DNA of 24,105 bases, from the IMG/VR virus record IMGVR_UViG_3300017989_005280, positions 1-24,105 of that record; one strand, given 5' to 3'. Position 1 is the stretch's first letter. Every line of letters begins with the position of its first letter. Below are positions 1-6,320 of the stretch, one piece after another. Under the pieces are notes generated by a model. That model saw only the letters and a program-made list of their open reading frames with translations, did not search any database and had not been told where the DNA came from. A program made the translations under genes and the position numbers. This stretch comes from a virus.

Positions 1-1569
1 GAATTGCATCTGCTTCTGCGTTGTGGTATTAAGACCTTCTTCAACAGCTGAATCATATCTACCGAAAGCTTTGTTATAAAACTGCGGAGACGGATCTTCT
101 TCGATAATCCTTTTTACTTTTCCTGGAGTAAAATTACTTTGTACAATGTTCAACATCAATTTACCAAGTAACTTTTGAGATCGATCTAACTGATCAAAAA
201 GTTTTTGTAGCGTGGTCAGCCCGGCACCCTGGCGCAACATAGCAAGTATACCGGCTTTCTCATCAACAGCTGAACCTAGCAACTCCTCGTTAACACCAGA
301 AATCTCTTGCACTTCACGCGCTAATATTTCAGATATCTGTACAATGGAGGAATCAAACGCTGCGGGTGGTATACGCTCAACATCGGTCATTTGCGCTTCT
401 TGCTTGAGAGCCAAACCTCTACCTTGTCCGCTAAGAAATACATCTTTAGGATTAACAAGAGAATCTTCTTTATACTTCCAACCGGAATTAATCTGACTTT
501 CGAGTATATCAAGCTCAATAGCCTTTCTACGGTTATATAGAAACTGTGCATCTCTCAACCCTCTGACAACCCCTTGAACACGCCAAGGAAAATAAGGTAT
601 TTCAGGTGAATAATACGCAAACACTGGCACAAAAGGATAATTATCGATACCCATCGGATTAGGTCCATTGTACATCACCCTACCTTGTACGACGATCGCA
701 ACGTTAACCGTCGGAACTTCCTGGTCAATAATTGTGACTTGAGGGTAAACCCTTAGAAATTCTTTTAAAGCGTCATCATTATCTACTTTCCACTCGAACG
801 TTTCTCCGGTTTGAGAATCAACCAGTACTTTTTGAGTGCGATAATCTCTGTAGTAATACTCATCGTATGCTAGAAGATTTTTAACTCCGGAATTATAATT
901 TTCTGGCATAAACTGAAATTTATTATCTTTTGTATCGTTCCCTGAAAGACCTGCTATTTCATCTTTATAATCAGGGAGCAGAGAAATGCATTCTGATTTT
1001 GTTAGGAAAGAACGCTTCCAAAGACCCCTACAATCAGACAAATCTTGTTTTCTAAAAAATGGATCAATTAAAAAGCTATTGTAGCTACAATTATCAACTT
1101 TTATATTCCCAGAAACAGGATCAGAACGATAATCTACCCATACCTGTAGTAAATTCATACCTGTTATAAGCGCACCTTCGAATGCATTCGATATTGTATC
1201 GAGTGTGCCTTCTTGCTGATTAATCCACATCATAATTTTTGTAAACTGATCAGCTGTTAATTCGTCGCCGTTCTCAACCGGTACAACTATAGTAGATTTT
1301 CTATTCTTTCGCTGATAACCAGATATCATGTTTTTAACACGTTTTATACGGTTAAAGTTAAATTGTCTTCGCTTATTTAGCGGTAGATTACCATATAGAT
1401 CATTCCACAGGGTTTGATCTCCAGCTTCGAACCTTGTATCTGTATCAGCCTCTGACCAAAAGGCCTGATTGATGGATATCGCCTCACTATAAAAGGCCTC
1501 CATCTGCTCCAAGACCCCTCTATCTTTTGAATCGTAATACTGAGGCCCTATTTGAGGAAATAATGCCAT
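1..1569 (-). CDS. Portal (head-tail connector) protein, P22-like, C-terminus beyond the window
   Basis: My translation of the complement from the ATG at 1567-1569 stays open for 523 codons to the left edge, so the gene is partial. The portal ring forms the DNA entry and exit channel at the special capsid vertex and docks the terminase. Recognisable P22-family features are an N-terminal segment with NRIKRVKNMISGYQRKNR at about residues 80-100, a central DEYYYRDYRTQKVLV and GETFEWKVD strand pair, PYFPWRVQGVVRGLRDAQ, a long helix with NRRKAIELDILESQINSG, and near the edge FGRYDSAVEEG followed by TTTQKQMQF, close to the YDAVVEEG...TPTQR pattern of these portals. An AGGAAGGA ribosome site lies just before the start. 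A portal next to terminase genes is usual, but here an accessory island and groES lie between them. Family assignment is by my recognition of motifs. Confidence 0.9.
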   Translation of the reverse strand, partial: MALFPQIGPQYYDSKDRGVLEQMEAFYSEAISINQAFWSEADTDTRFEAGDQTLWNDLYGNLPLNKRRQFNFNRIKRVKNMISGYQRKNRKSTIVVPVENGDELTADQFTKIMMWINQQEGTLDTISNAFEGALITGMNLLQVWVDYRSDPVSGNIKVDNCSYNSFLIDPFFRKQDLSDCRGLWKRSFLTKSECISLLPDYKDEIAGLSGNDTKDNKFQFMPENYNSGVKNLLAYDEYYYRDYRTQKVLVDSQTGETFEWKVDNDDALKEFLRVYPQVTIIDQEVPTVNVAIVVQGRVMYNGPNPMGIDNYPFVPVFAYYSPEIPYFPWRVQGVVRGLRDAQFLYNRRKAIELDILESQINSGWKYKEDSLVNPKDVFLSGQGRGLALKQEAQMTDVERIPPAAFDSSIVQISEILAREVQEISGVNEELLGSAVDEKAGILAMLRQGAGLTTLQKLFDQLDRSQKLLGKLMLNIVQSNFTPGKVKRIIEEDPSPQFYNKAFGRYDSAVEEGLNTTTQKQMQF

Positions 1570-1598
1570 TCTTCTTCCTTCCTAGTTAATTTTATAGG

Positions 1599-1635
1599 CT
1601 CGAGGGGATCAAAGGAGGAATTAAAACCCCTCGAG
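1599..1635. other. Perfect 9-bp hairpin upstream of portal, loop resembling anti-Shine-Dalgarno
   Basis: CTCGAGGGG (1599-1607) and CCCCTCGAG (1627-1635) form a perfect 9-bp stem with a 19-nt loop. It sits between the stop of the leftward accessory operon (1684) and the portal start (1569). Read leftward, the loop contains CCTCCTTT, matching the conserved 3' end of 16S rRNA; read rightward, it contains AAAGGAGG. There is no clean T-run after the stem in either direction, so it is not a textbook intrinsic terminator. It could separate the accessory operon from the portal transcript or affect portal translation. Confidence 0.5.
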
Positions 1636-1683
1636 ACCACTTAAACATAACTAGTTTAGAATGGTCAATTAATCAATACAAGG

Positions 1684-1902
1684 TTAATTGTTTTCCTTCC
1701 TCTTAAGATATGCGGCAGTCATGAACTCAATCGCTACAGCAGATATTGCCAATTTATGATAGTTAGCCGCTATTCTGATAGCCTCTGCTATATTTTTACC
1801 GTCATTTTCTACCATGTGCACTACAAAATTTAAAGCTTTAAATAACGTCGGATCACCGACATAGTGGCCACGCCATTGACCTTTATTTGTCTCATCGATC
1901 AT
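1684..1902 (-). CDS. Small hypothetical protein, third gene of leftward accessory operon
   Basis: A 72-residue protein beginning MIDETNKGQWRGHYVG. I chose the ATG at 1900-1902 over a longer in-frame start because GAGGATAGCAAAA gives a good ribosome site directly before it, and because it then overlaps the previous gene's stop by only 11 bases, as expected in a coupled operon. The protein looks alpha-helical, with a middle ALNFVVHMVENDGKNIAEAI and an AISAVAIEFMTAAYLKRK tail. There is no signal peptide and no convincing membrane segment. I do not recognise a family. It is likely co-transcribed with the two genes at 1892-2319 from the promoter at 2354-2382. Its helical character and the head-gene regulator would be compatible with a toxin-antitoxin-like or regulatory operon, but nothing in the sequence proves this. 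Confidence 0.6.
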   Translation of the reverse strand: MIDETNKGQWRGHYVGDPTLFKALNFVVHMVENDGKNIAEAIRIAANYHKLAISAVAIEFMTAAYLKRKENN

Positions 1903-2116
1903 TTTTGCTATCCTCACTATGAGCTGTATAAAATTGCAACCATACTCTATCGATATCGATAAAATGCACATACTTCATAACATATACTGCTAGCCACCAA
2001 TCATAGCCACAATAAGCTTCGAAGAAATATCCATTTGCATATGATTTATTGTCACCTTCTTCCCATGACCATATATTTCCATGCCATTTTTTGAATTTAG
2101 GTAATTTTAAGCTCAT
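1892..2116 (-). CDS. Small aromatic-rich hypothetical protein, second gene of leftward accessory operon
   Basis: A 74-residue protein unusually rich in Trp, Tyr and Phe: KFKKWHGNIWSWEE, YANGYFFEAYCGYDWWLAVY, and a VWLQFYTAHSEDSK tail. Its ATG overlaps the stop of the upstream ribbon-helix-helix-like gene by ATGA (2113-2116), a translational-coupling arrangement. No family is recognised. The aromatic richness suggests a compact beta fold, and the length excludes most enzymes. Overlap on both sides supports that it is a real member of the operon. Confidence 0.6.
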   Translation of the reverse strand: MSLKLPKFKKWHGNIWSWEEGDNKSYANGYFFEAYCGYDWWLAVYVMKYVHFIDIDRVWLQFYTAHSEDSKNDR

Positions 2117-2319
2117 TTTTCCATATCCTTAAACTCTTTTTCGAACAACTCTTCGACAGCCTGGCACAAGATATCAGATTTTGTATCCTTGCTGCCCGCC
2201 ATCACACGAAATGCAAATATTTGATTAAACTTCTTCTCTACTTCCTTTGTCATATACAGCGTAAATTTACCTTTAGGCTCTAAAAGCTCTTTAGGTCGAC
2301 CAATCTTCTTATTTTCCAT
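2113..2319 (-). CDS. Ribbon-helix-helix-like DNA-binding protein (CopG/Arc type), head of leftward accessory operon
   Basis: A 68-residue protein. After a basic N-terminus (KKIGRPKE) comes a short strand-like segment KGKFTLYMT at about residues 16-24. A first helix follows, EVEKKFNQIFAFRVMAG, then a second helix opening with KDTKSDILCQAVEELFEKEF. This strand-helix-helix layout and the size match dimeric RHH repressors, in which the strand pair reads the major groove. Such proteins often head the operon they repress, and here the ATG lies 35 bases from a divergent promoter pair with a GTCAA/TTGAC inverted repeat, a plausible operator. Autoregulation is inference. A CTTCTCCGG complement gives a CCGGAGAAG ribosome site. 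The family call rests on pattern only. Confidence 0.65.
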   Translation of the reverse strand: MENKKIGRPKELLEPKGKFTLYMTKEVEKKFNQIFAFRVMAGSKDTKSDILCQAVEELFEKEFKDMEK

Positions 2320-2353
2320 AACTTCTCCGGCTTAAATATTTATTACTATTATT

Positions 2354-2382
2354 ATAATAACACTATGTAGCCATACAGTCAA
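2354..2382 (-). promoter_or_regulatory. Leftward sigma70-type promoter of the RHH operon
   Basis: On the complement, TTGACT (2377-2382), a 17-base spacer, then TATTAT (2354-2359). It lies 35 bases upstream of the RHH-like gene start. Its -35 box is back to back with that of the rightward promoter at 2390, separated by 7 bases. Confidence 0.75.
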
Positions 2383-2389
2383 GTAGCTG

Positions 2390-2417
2390 TTGACATTATA
2401 TATTATATATATATAAT
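2390..2417 (+). promoter_or_regulatory. Rightward consensus sigma70 promoter of the exported-protein unit
   Basis: TTGACA (2390-2395), a 16-base spacer of nearly pure TA, and TATAAT (2412-2417): both hexamers are perfect consensus. It would give a transcript starting near 2424 with a structured leader of about 145 bases before the gene at 2569. This is the strongest promoter-like sequence I found in the window. Confidence 0.85.
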
Positions 2418-2436
2418 TGTTTATGCTTACTAAGTT

Positions 2437-2470
2437 GGAGCGCCTGCTTAACTCGATTCATAGGCGCTCC
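2437..2470 (+). other. Stable hairpin in the 5' leader of the exported-protein unit
   Basis: GGAGCGCCT (2437-2445) pairs perfectly with AGGCGCTCC (2462-2470) around a 16-base loop. It begins about 13 bases after the predicted transcription start. It is not followed by a T-run, so it is more likely a 5' stabilising stem, a protein-binding site or part of a small RNA than a terminator. Further structure is possible downstream at the GTGCGCAC palindrome near 2491-2498. Confidence 0.5.
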
Positions 2471-2568
2471 TTCTAGAAGTTAGTACATTGTGCGCACGAT
2501 GTTTTGCAAGGAGAGCGTAACGGATACGCAAGTAGATGTATTTTTAACTTCATTACGGGAGGATTCCT

Positions 2569-3045
2569 ATGAAACGTATTGTATTATTAAGTGTATTTTT
2601 ACTGGTATCAGCACCGGCCATGGCCATGATGATGCAAGAGGAGCAACAGCAATCTAGCTCTATAGAGTTTGATTTTGCAAATTCCCCTGCAGCTAAGATG
2701 CTATCGGCGCCATTTAAGATAGCTTGGTCTGCGGTTAAGACAACATGTTTACTTACAGGTGATTTATATCGATGGGCTACAAAACCAACACCACCAGCGC
2801 CACCCAAAAAGCCTAACACACCTAATACACCATCGATAGAAGACGTGCTGGGAGCTAACAAAGCGCAAATGGATAAGGTGCAAGCGCAGGTCGCGGCATC
2901 CGGAATGCTTGCTCGAGCTACATCAGCTAGATATACTGCTGATAACGCAGGTGCCGAGCTTATAAGAAGAGGTACTGTAAAAAGAGGCATGCGTGAAATT
3001 TGGAAACAAAAACCAATAAGTAAACGCGTAGGTCTACGAAAATAA
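2569..3045 (+). CDS. Exported accessory protein with Sec signal peptide
   Basis: A 158-residue protein starting at an ATG preceded by GGGAGG. It has a textbook signal peptide: KR, a hydrophobic IVLLSVFLLVSAP core and an AMA cleavage site at about residue 19. The mature part begins with a Met/Gln/Glu-rich stretch, has a proline-rich TPPAPPKKPNTPNTP linker at about residues 74-88, and ends in a helical, basic tail. No enzyme motif is recognised. It is transcribed against the surrounding packaging genes from a consensus promoter, together with a second exported protein, and the pair ends in an intrinsic terminator. This is the arrangement of a phage moron, a self-contained gene cassette often acting on the host cell envelope. 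The specific role is unknown. Confidence 0.75.
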   Translation: MKRIVLLSVFLLVSAPAMAMMMQEEQQQSSSIEFDFANSPAAKMLSAPFKIAWSAVKTTCLLTGDLYRWATKPTPPAPPKKPNTPNTPSIEDVLGANKAQMDKVQAQVAASGMLARATSARYTADNAGAELIRRGTVKRGMREIWKQKPISKRVGLRK

Positions 3046-3055
3046 AAGAACCGCT

Positions 3056-3078
3056 GGGGCTGTCGTGTTGGCAGCTCC
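3056..3078 (+). other. Intercistronic hairpin between the two exported-protein genes
   Basis: GGGGCTGTC (3056-3064) and GGCAGCTCC (3070-3078) form a 9-bp stem, including two G-U pairs, with a 5-base GTGTT loop. It lies 11 bases after the first gene's stop. No T-run follows, so partial termination, processing or protection of the upstream message are all possible. Confidence 0.45.
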
Positions 3079-3108
3079 GCTTTAACCCCTTAAATGAAAG
3101 GTTATATT

Positions 3109-3621
3109 ATGAAGAAGCTATTACTAACGTTACTAGTAAGTGCCAATATTGGCGCATCAGTTGTGCCAACTCGCGCAACACTAGACCCTAAACAATCACC
3201 AACAGTGTTTTTCAGCAAGGAAAACAAGGAAAAGCTCTATAGAGCACGTGAAAGAATGAGAAAAGCTGTAGAGAAACTAGATAACTTGCTAGCTAAAACC
3301 ACCTGTCCTACATGTCTAGTATACCTAAAAGCAATAAGAGAATGCGTCGCAAACATATGTAACTGTGTTCATGCGAGATATGAATTCTTTAGAGTATACT
3401 CAGACACCGCAAGAAGTAATGTTATAACTAGAACATCTCTATGGAATTTTAAAGTAACAGCAAAACGCAACTTTCTCGAGATTAATGCTATGCTTAATCT
3501 CGAAGAAAAAACTGCGTTTGATAAGTTAGACTACATCGTGAGAAATGGAAAAGATGTAGAACCTGGCATAATCGCACGAATCCAGAGAGCGATAAAACGC
3601 GCTTGGAGATATATCAAATAA
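3109..3621 (+). CDS. Second exported accessory protein, helical, with cysteine cluster
   Basis: A 170-residue protein. I chose the ATG at 3109 (MKKLLLTLLVSANIGASV) over the in-frame ATG at 3094, because AAAGG lies 8 bases before it and the product then starts with a clean signal peptide; cleavage is probably near residue 17-19. The mature protein is highly helical and basic (YRARERMRKAVEKLDNLL). It has a cysteine cluster at about residues 67-88 (CPTC, then ECVANICNC) that could form disulphides after export or bind metal. It has no recognised domain. It shares a transcript with the gene at 2569 and is followed 22 bases later by a strong terminator. Confidence 0.7.
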   Translation: MKKLLLTLLVSANIGASVVPTRATLDPKQSPTVFFSKENKEKLYRARERMRKAVEKLDNLLAKTTCPTCLVYLKAIRECVANICNCVHARYEFFRVYSDTARSNVITRTSLWNFKVTAKRNFLEINAMLNLEEKTAFDKLDYIVRNGKDVEPGIIARIQRAIKRAWRYIK

Positions 3622-3643
3622 TATCGCATACTATTTTGCTTTG

Positions 3644-3664
3644 GGGTCCTAACGGGCCCTTTTT
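3644..3664 (+). terminator. Intrinsic terminator of the exported-protein unit
   Basis: GGGTCC (3644-3649), loop TAAC, GGGCCC (3654-3659), then TTTTT (3660-3664). This is a GC-rich stem with a G-U pair followed by a U-tract. It closes the rightward unit before the leftward groES gene. Confidence 0.8.
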
Positions 3665-3752
3665 CCGTGTTCAAAGCTTTACAATTAAGTATAATCTGTA
3701 TAAAATTTTATGCGATAGTATCTCAATAATCATTACAACCGAGAAGAATTAT

Positions 3753-4043
3753 TTATTGTACAATTCCTACAATTTCATCTTCACGTAATATTAGATGATC
3801 GCTATCAAACGGCAGGCCTGCATGCTTGTTGTATAAAATTTGGTCACCAGTTTTTACCTCCAACGGTATTAATTCGTGGCCATTTGTTTTTCTGCCTTTT
3901 CCAACACTTATTACTATCCCTACCTTAAGGCCGGTGGCCATATCAGCAGCACTTTCAGGAATAATTATGCCACCTGCAGTCTTATCTTCCTCTGCAACTT
4001 TTTTAATTAAAACTTTATCGTACAGCGGGGTTAACGTTTTCAT
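3753..4043 (-). CDS. groES: Co-chaperonin GroES (Cpn10)
   Basis: At 96 residues it has the usual length of GroES. GroES forms a seven-membered cap on GroEL and closes the folding chamber. The family signature is clear: PLYDKVLIKK at residues 6-15, a mobile loop around residues 17-32 with TAGGIIIPESA (the GGI(V/I)(L/I) triplet that docks on GroEL), VGIVISVGKGR, then VKTGDQILYNKHAG and the C-terminal LREDEIVGIVQ. AAGGAGT precedes the ATG. No groEL is in the window, so it would work with the host GroEL, as T4 gp31 does for the T4 capsid protein. It lies 50 bases downstream of terL, within the packaging gene group, which fits a role in folding phage capsid or other virion proteins. It could alternatively be a captured host copy. 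Confidence 0.93.
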   Translation of the reverse strand: MKTLTPLYDKVLIKKVAEEDKTAGGIIIPESAADMATGLKVGIVISVGKGRKTNGHELIPLEVKTGDQILYNKHAGLPFDSDHLILREDEIVGIVQ

Positions 4044-4093
4044 ATAATACTCCTTGTAAAATAGAAGTTATAACTTCAAATTTTCAATGTAGG

Positions 4094-5458
4094 TTAATAT
4101 CCAGGTAAATCATCTCTAAAGACAGCAGGCATATGGCTCTGATCGCCATACATCGCTTCTCTGTAACGTTTCTCTAATTCCTCTGGCGACGTGCCATCTT
4201 TAACTTTATTTAGCGATACAGCCAAATATCGCATTGCGTCTGCAAAATTTGAAAATACATCGTGAAACGGCTTCTCTTTGTACACTTTTCTTTTGCTATC
4301 ATACTCTTGACGGTAATTCTCAAGCGCCTTGATAAGCGGTTCACAACGTAAGGAATCGAACCACATAAGGGGAAGCTTAGATCTTACAGCCTCAATTCCA
4401 TCCATGATTCCAATTTTGTCAGCGACTGTAAAGGTGACACCCAACCTTCGAGCTTTTTCCCAGCGCGTAATTCCCGTACTAAATTCCATGTTCCGAATAT
4501 CATGAGGACCAATATGCTTCCCATACGTATAATCCTTCGCCTTAAGGATCTTGATATAATGCTCCAAACCTTCTTTATTCTTCTCGTAACAATCGATTAT
4601 CTTGATAGCTTGTCCCTCAATCTGGAAGAAGATAATAGACGTCATATCTCTAACGCCCAAATCCCATGCTGTATGTACTTTCCTTGTCGGATCCCATGGT
4701 ACATGGCCAATCTGATTTTTAAGCTTAAGCTGATCAATATACTTGGTGTAATACGAACCTTCAACACCCATATCAAACGACGTCCAGTACTCTTGTAACT
4801 GAAGATCTTCAGACATCTCACCAGTTCTACGATCTAATGCCAATTTTTCATGAGAAACATGCTTGGTATCATCAACCGTTAACTTAGAAACATACCAAAT
4901 ATCAGGATTCTCAAGCGCAACGTTATACATGTCATACATAAAGTTCTTGCCTCTGGGAGTAGAAACAACTAAGGCCCACCCATCTGATACAGATAGAATG
5001 GGCAAAGAAAGAGAATACGATTGAGGTTCACTGACTGCAAATTCTGAAAATACCATACCGTGCGCGTTAGTACCGATCATAGATTTATCAAACTTATCAG
5101 ATCCAACTATCTGAAAAAGAGATCCATTCTTAAGCTTTATACGCATGAGTTGTTCATTTTTAGATTCAACTAACTCTTTTGGCAGATAATCTAGGATTCT
5201 ATCTCCGTCAATAGTAAGTGCATCCCAGAGAATTCTTCTTCCTAAAGCAAAAGTAGGAAATACATAAAATATCACACATGTTTTACGTAACAATTGCTGT
5301 ATGCATATGTTCCAAGCGCACAAATCCTTTCCACTCCTTCGGGGCCACACCGCCATAACTTTCTTAAAGTTTAGGTTGAATATAGCGTCAAATAAACACT
5401 CCTGGTACCCTCTTGGAACAAACTTATCCAGTCGTATCTCGAGTGGCTTTTCTATCAT
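4094..5458 (-). CDS. terL: Terminase large subunit (packaging ATPase and nuclease)
   Basis: The motor that drives DNA into the procapsid and cuts concatemers. From the chosen Met start the protein has 454 residues. The ATPase domain has Walker A WPRRSGKD (about 38-45), Walker B MVFSEF (135-140) and a coupling motif VSTPRGKN (165-172). The nuclease domain has three acidic positions expected for an RNase H-fold terminase: D266 in WDLG, D319 in GPHD and D407 in FADAMRY. I chose the ATG at 5456-5458, with GAGAG before it, over a TTG 16 codons upstream that lacks a ribosome site. With this start the gene overlaps the small gene upstream by 35 bases. It follows terS and two small genes and precedes groES. 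Confidence 0.95.
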   Translation of the reverse strand: MIEKPLEIRLDKFVPRGYQECLFDAIFNLNFKKVMAVWPRRSGKDLCAWNICIQQLLRKTCVIFYVFPTFALGRRILWDALTIDGDRILDYLPKELVESKNEQLMRIKLKNGSLFQIVGSDKFDKSMIGTNAHGMVFSEFAVSEPQSYSLSLPILSVSDGWALVVSTPRGKNFMYDMYNVALENPDIWYVSKLTVDDTKHVSHEKLALDRRTGEMSEDLQLQEYWTSFDMGVEGSYYTKYIDQLKLKNQIGHVPWDPTRKVHTAWDLGVRDMTSIIFFQIEGQAIKIIDCYEKNKEGLEHYIKILKAKDYTYGKHIGPHDIRNMEFSTGITRWEKARRLGVTFTVADKIGIMDGIEAVRSKLPLMWFDSLRCEPLIKALENYRQEYDSKRKVYKEKPFHDVFSNFADAMRYLAVSLNKVKDGTSPEELEKRYREAMYGDQSHMPAVFRDDLPGY

Positions 5459-5630
5459 ATCTCTCTTTAGCTCTTTTAGTTGCTTCTTGCCGCGCAACTT
5501 CCTCAATTGTTTTTTTTACTTCTTTGCGTATTTTTTGCCATTCCTTCTTATCGTACATTGGTCCATAAGATCCTGAAAGAGGGAAAATGAGAGTTGATAC
5601 TGCTATGAGTATCTTAACTTTCTTTTGCAT
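5424..5630 (-). CDS. Small exported or membrane-anchored protein between terS and terL, possible lysis component
   Basis: 68 residues: a basic start (MQKKVK), a hydrophobic stretch ILIAVSTLIFPLSG, then a strongly charged coiled-coil-like tail (KEWQKIRKEVKKTIEEVARQEATKRAKERY). The N-terminus is a signal peptide or anchor; there is no cysteine, so it is not a lipoprotein like Rz1. It overlaps the membrane protein gene upstream by 17 bases and terL by 35. Pairs of small overlapping membrane genes near packaging genes are often holins or spanins, but no diagnostic residue settles that here. Confidence 0.55.
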   Translation of the reverse strand: MQKKVKILIAVSTLIFPLSGSYGPMYDKKEWQKIRKEVKKTIEEVARQEATKRAKERYDRKATRDTTG

Positions 5631-5838
5631 CTTTCTTTTTCTTTCGCGTTATAGGTTTTGACTTACGCGTCATAACATCAACTTTAGCCTTAAGTAGCTC
5701 ATGATCAATACTTATTTTTCTAAGTTTTGTGCAGATATCGTTCATCTCTCGTTGGTTGGACTTGTAGGTAAAAATAGTTATTACCATGTCTACTAATATT
5801 AATCCCATAATTACAAATAGTAATGACATTTGATACAT
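5614..5838 (-). CDS. Small bitopic membrane protein with cytoplasmic or periplasmic coiled coil, spanin- or holin-like
   Basis: 74 residues. One transmembrane helix at about residues 4-24 (SLLFVIMGLILVDMVITIF) is followed by a helical heptad-like region (MNDICTKLRKISIDHELLKAKVDVM) and a very basic tail. This is the topology of an i-spanin (Rz-type) or a small single-span holin, though it is shorter than most Rz proteins. The start overlaps the terS stop as TAATG, with AAGGAG inside terS, so the two are translationally coupled. Function is inferred from topology and position only. Confidence 0.55.
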   Translation of the reverse strand: MYQMSLLFVIMGLILVDMVITIFTYKSNQREMNDICTKLRKISIDHELLKAKVDVMTRKSKPITRKKKKDAKES

Positions 5839-6320
5839 TATTCGTCTCCTTTTTCGTTGATATTGATTACTCTTTTATTTTCTGGAAGGTGTACGTGTAT
5901 AGGTTGCTTCGAATCGTCTTGTTCTGCCTTTTTTAGCTCTGATTGGTATTTATCGTCGTCTCTCCAAGCTTGGCCGAATCGGTGCTGCGTATGAAAAATA
6001 ACGTTTTTATCAAAATGGCGCGTAGCAGCTGCTCTATATCGACCATATGCTATATCTTCTTTAGCTTCTTCCACGGCTTCTTTAAGTTGGGGATGTGCGC
6101 GGCATAAGTCGAACCATGTGCTTTTGGGTATACGCATTTCTCGTCTAAAATCCTCGATAAATAGGGCGTCTTTAGATGCGGCGTAGTCTCTGAGTTCGTC
6201 GCATATGTACTCTATCATGTGTGGTGTTATTGGATTTTCTTTAAGGAACCGATGTGTTAGTTTGGTGCGAAAAATTGATGGTAAGCGCTTCTTTTTGGTA
6301 GTTTGTTTTGTTTTGCTCAT
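5838..6320 (-). CDS. terS: Terminase small subunit
   Basis: 160 residues. TerS recognises the packaging site on the phage DNA and hands it to TerL. The N-terminus is basic. A helix-turn-helix-like stretch follows (IEDFRREMRIPKSTWFDLCRAHPQLKEAV, about residues 58-85), then a helical segment with EAKEDIAYGRYRAAATRHFD, a pattern I associate with small terminases. KNVIFHTQHRFGQAWRDDDKY follows, and the tail is polar and charged. The start overlaps the upstream RusA-like gene's stop as ATGA (6317-6320). Position two genes before terL supports the call. Confidence 0.8.
   Translation of the reverse strand: MSKTKQTTKKKRLPSIFRTKLTHRFLKENPITPHMIEYICDELRDYAASKDALFIEDFRREMRIPKSTWFDLCRAHPQLKEAVEEAKEDIAYGRYRAAATRHFDKNVIFHTQHRFGQAWRDDDKYQSELKKAEQDDSKQPIHVHLPENKRVININEKGDE

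Noticed and set aside
212-496. Rightward 94-codon frame inside the portal gene
   Set aside because: It is a shadow of the portal, whose leftward frame is continuous and has clear family motifs.
2553-2990. Leftward 145-codon frame opposite the exported protein gene
   Set aside because: It mirrors the rightward gene, whose signal peptide, ribosome site, promoter and terminator are all clear.
5459-5506. 16-codon upstream extension of terL starting at a TTG
   Set aside because: No ribosome site precedes the TTG, and the extension lies inside the preceding small gene; the internal ATG with GAGAG is the better start.
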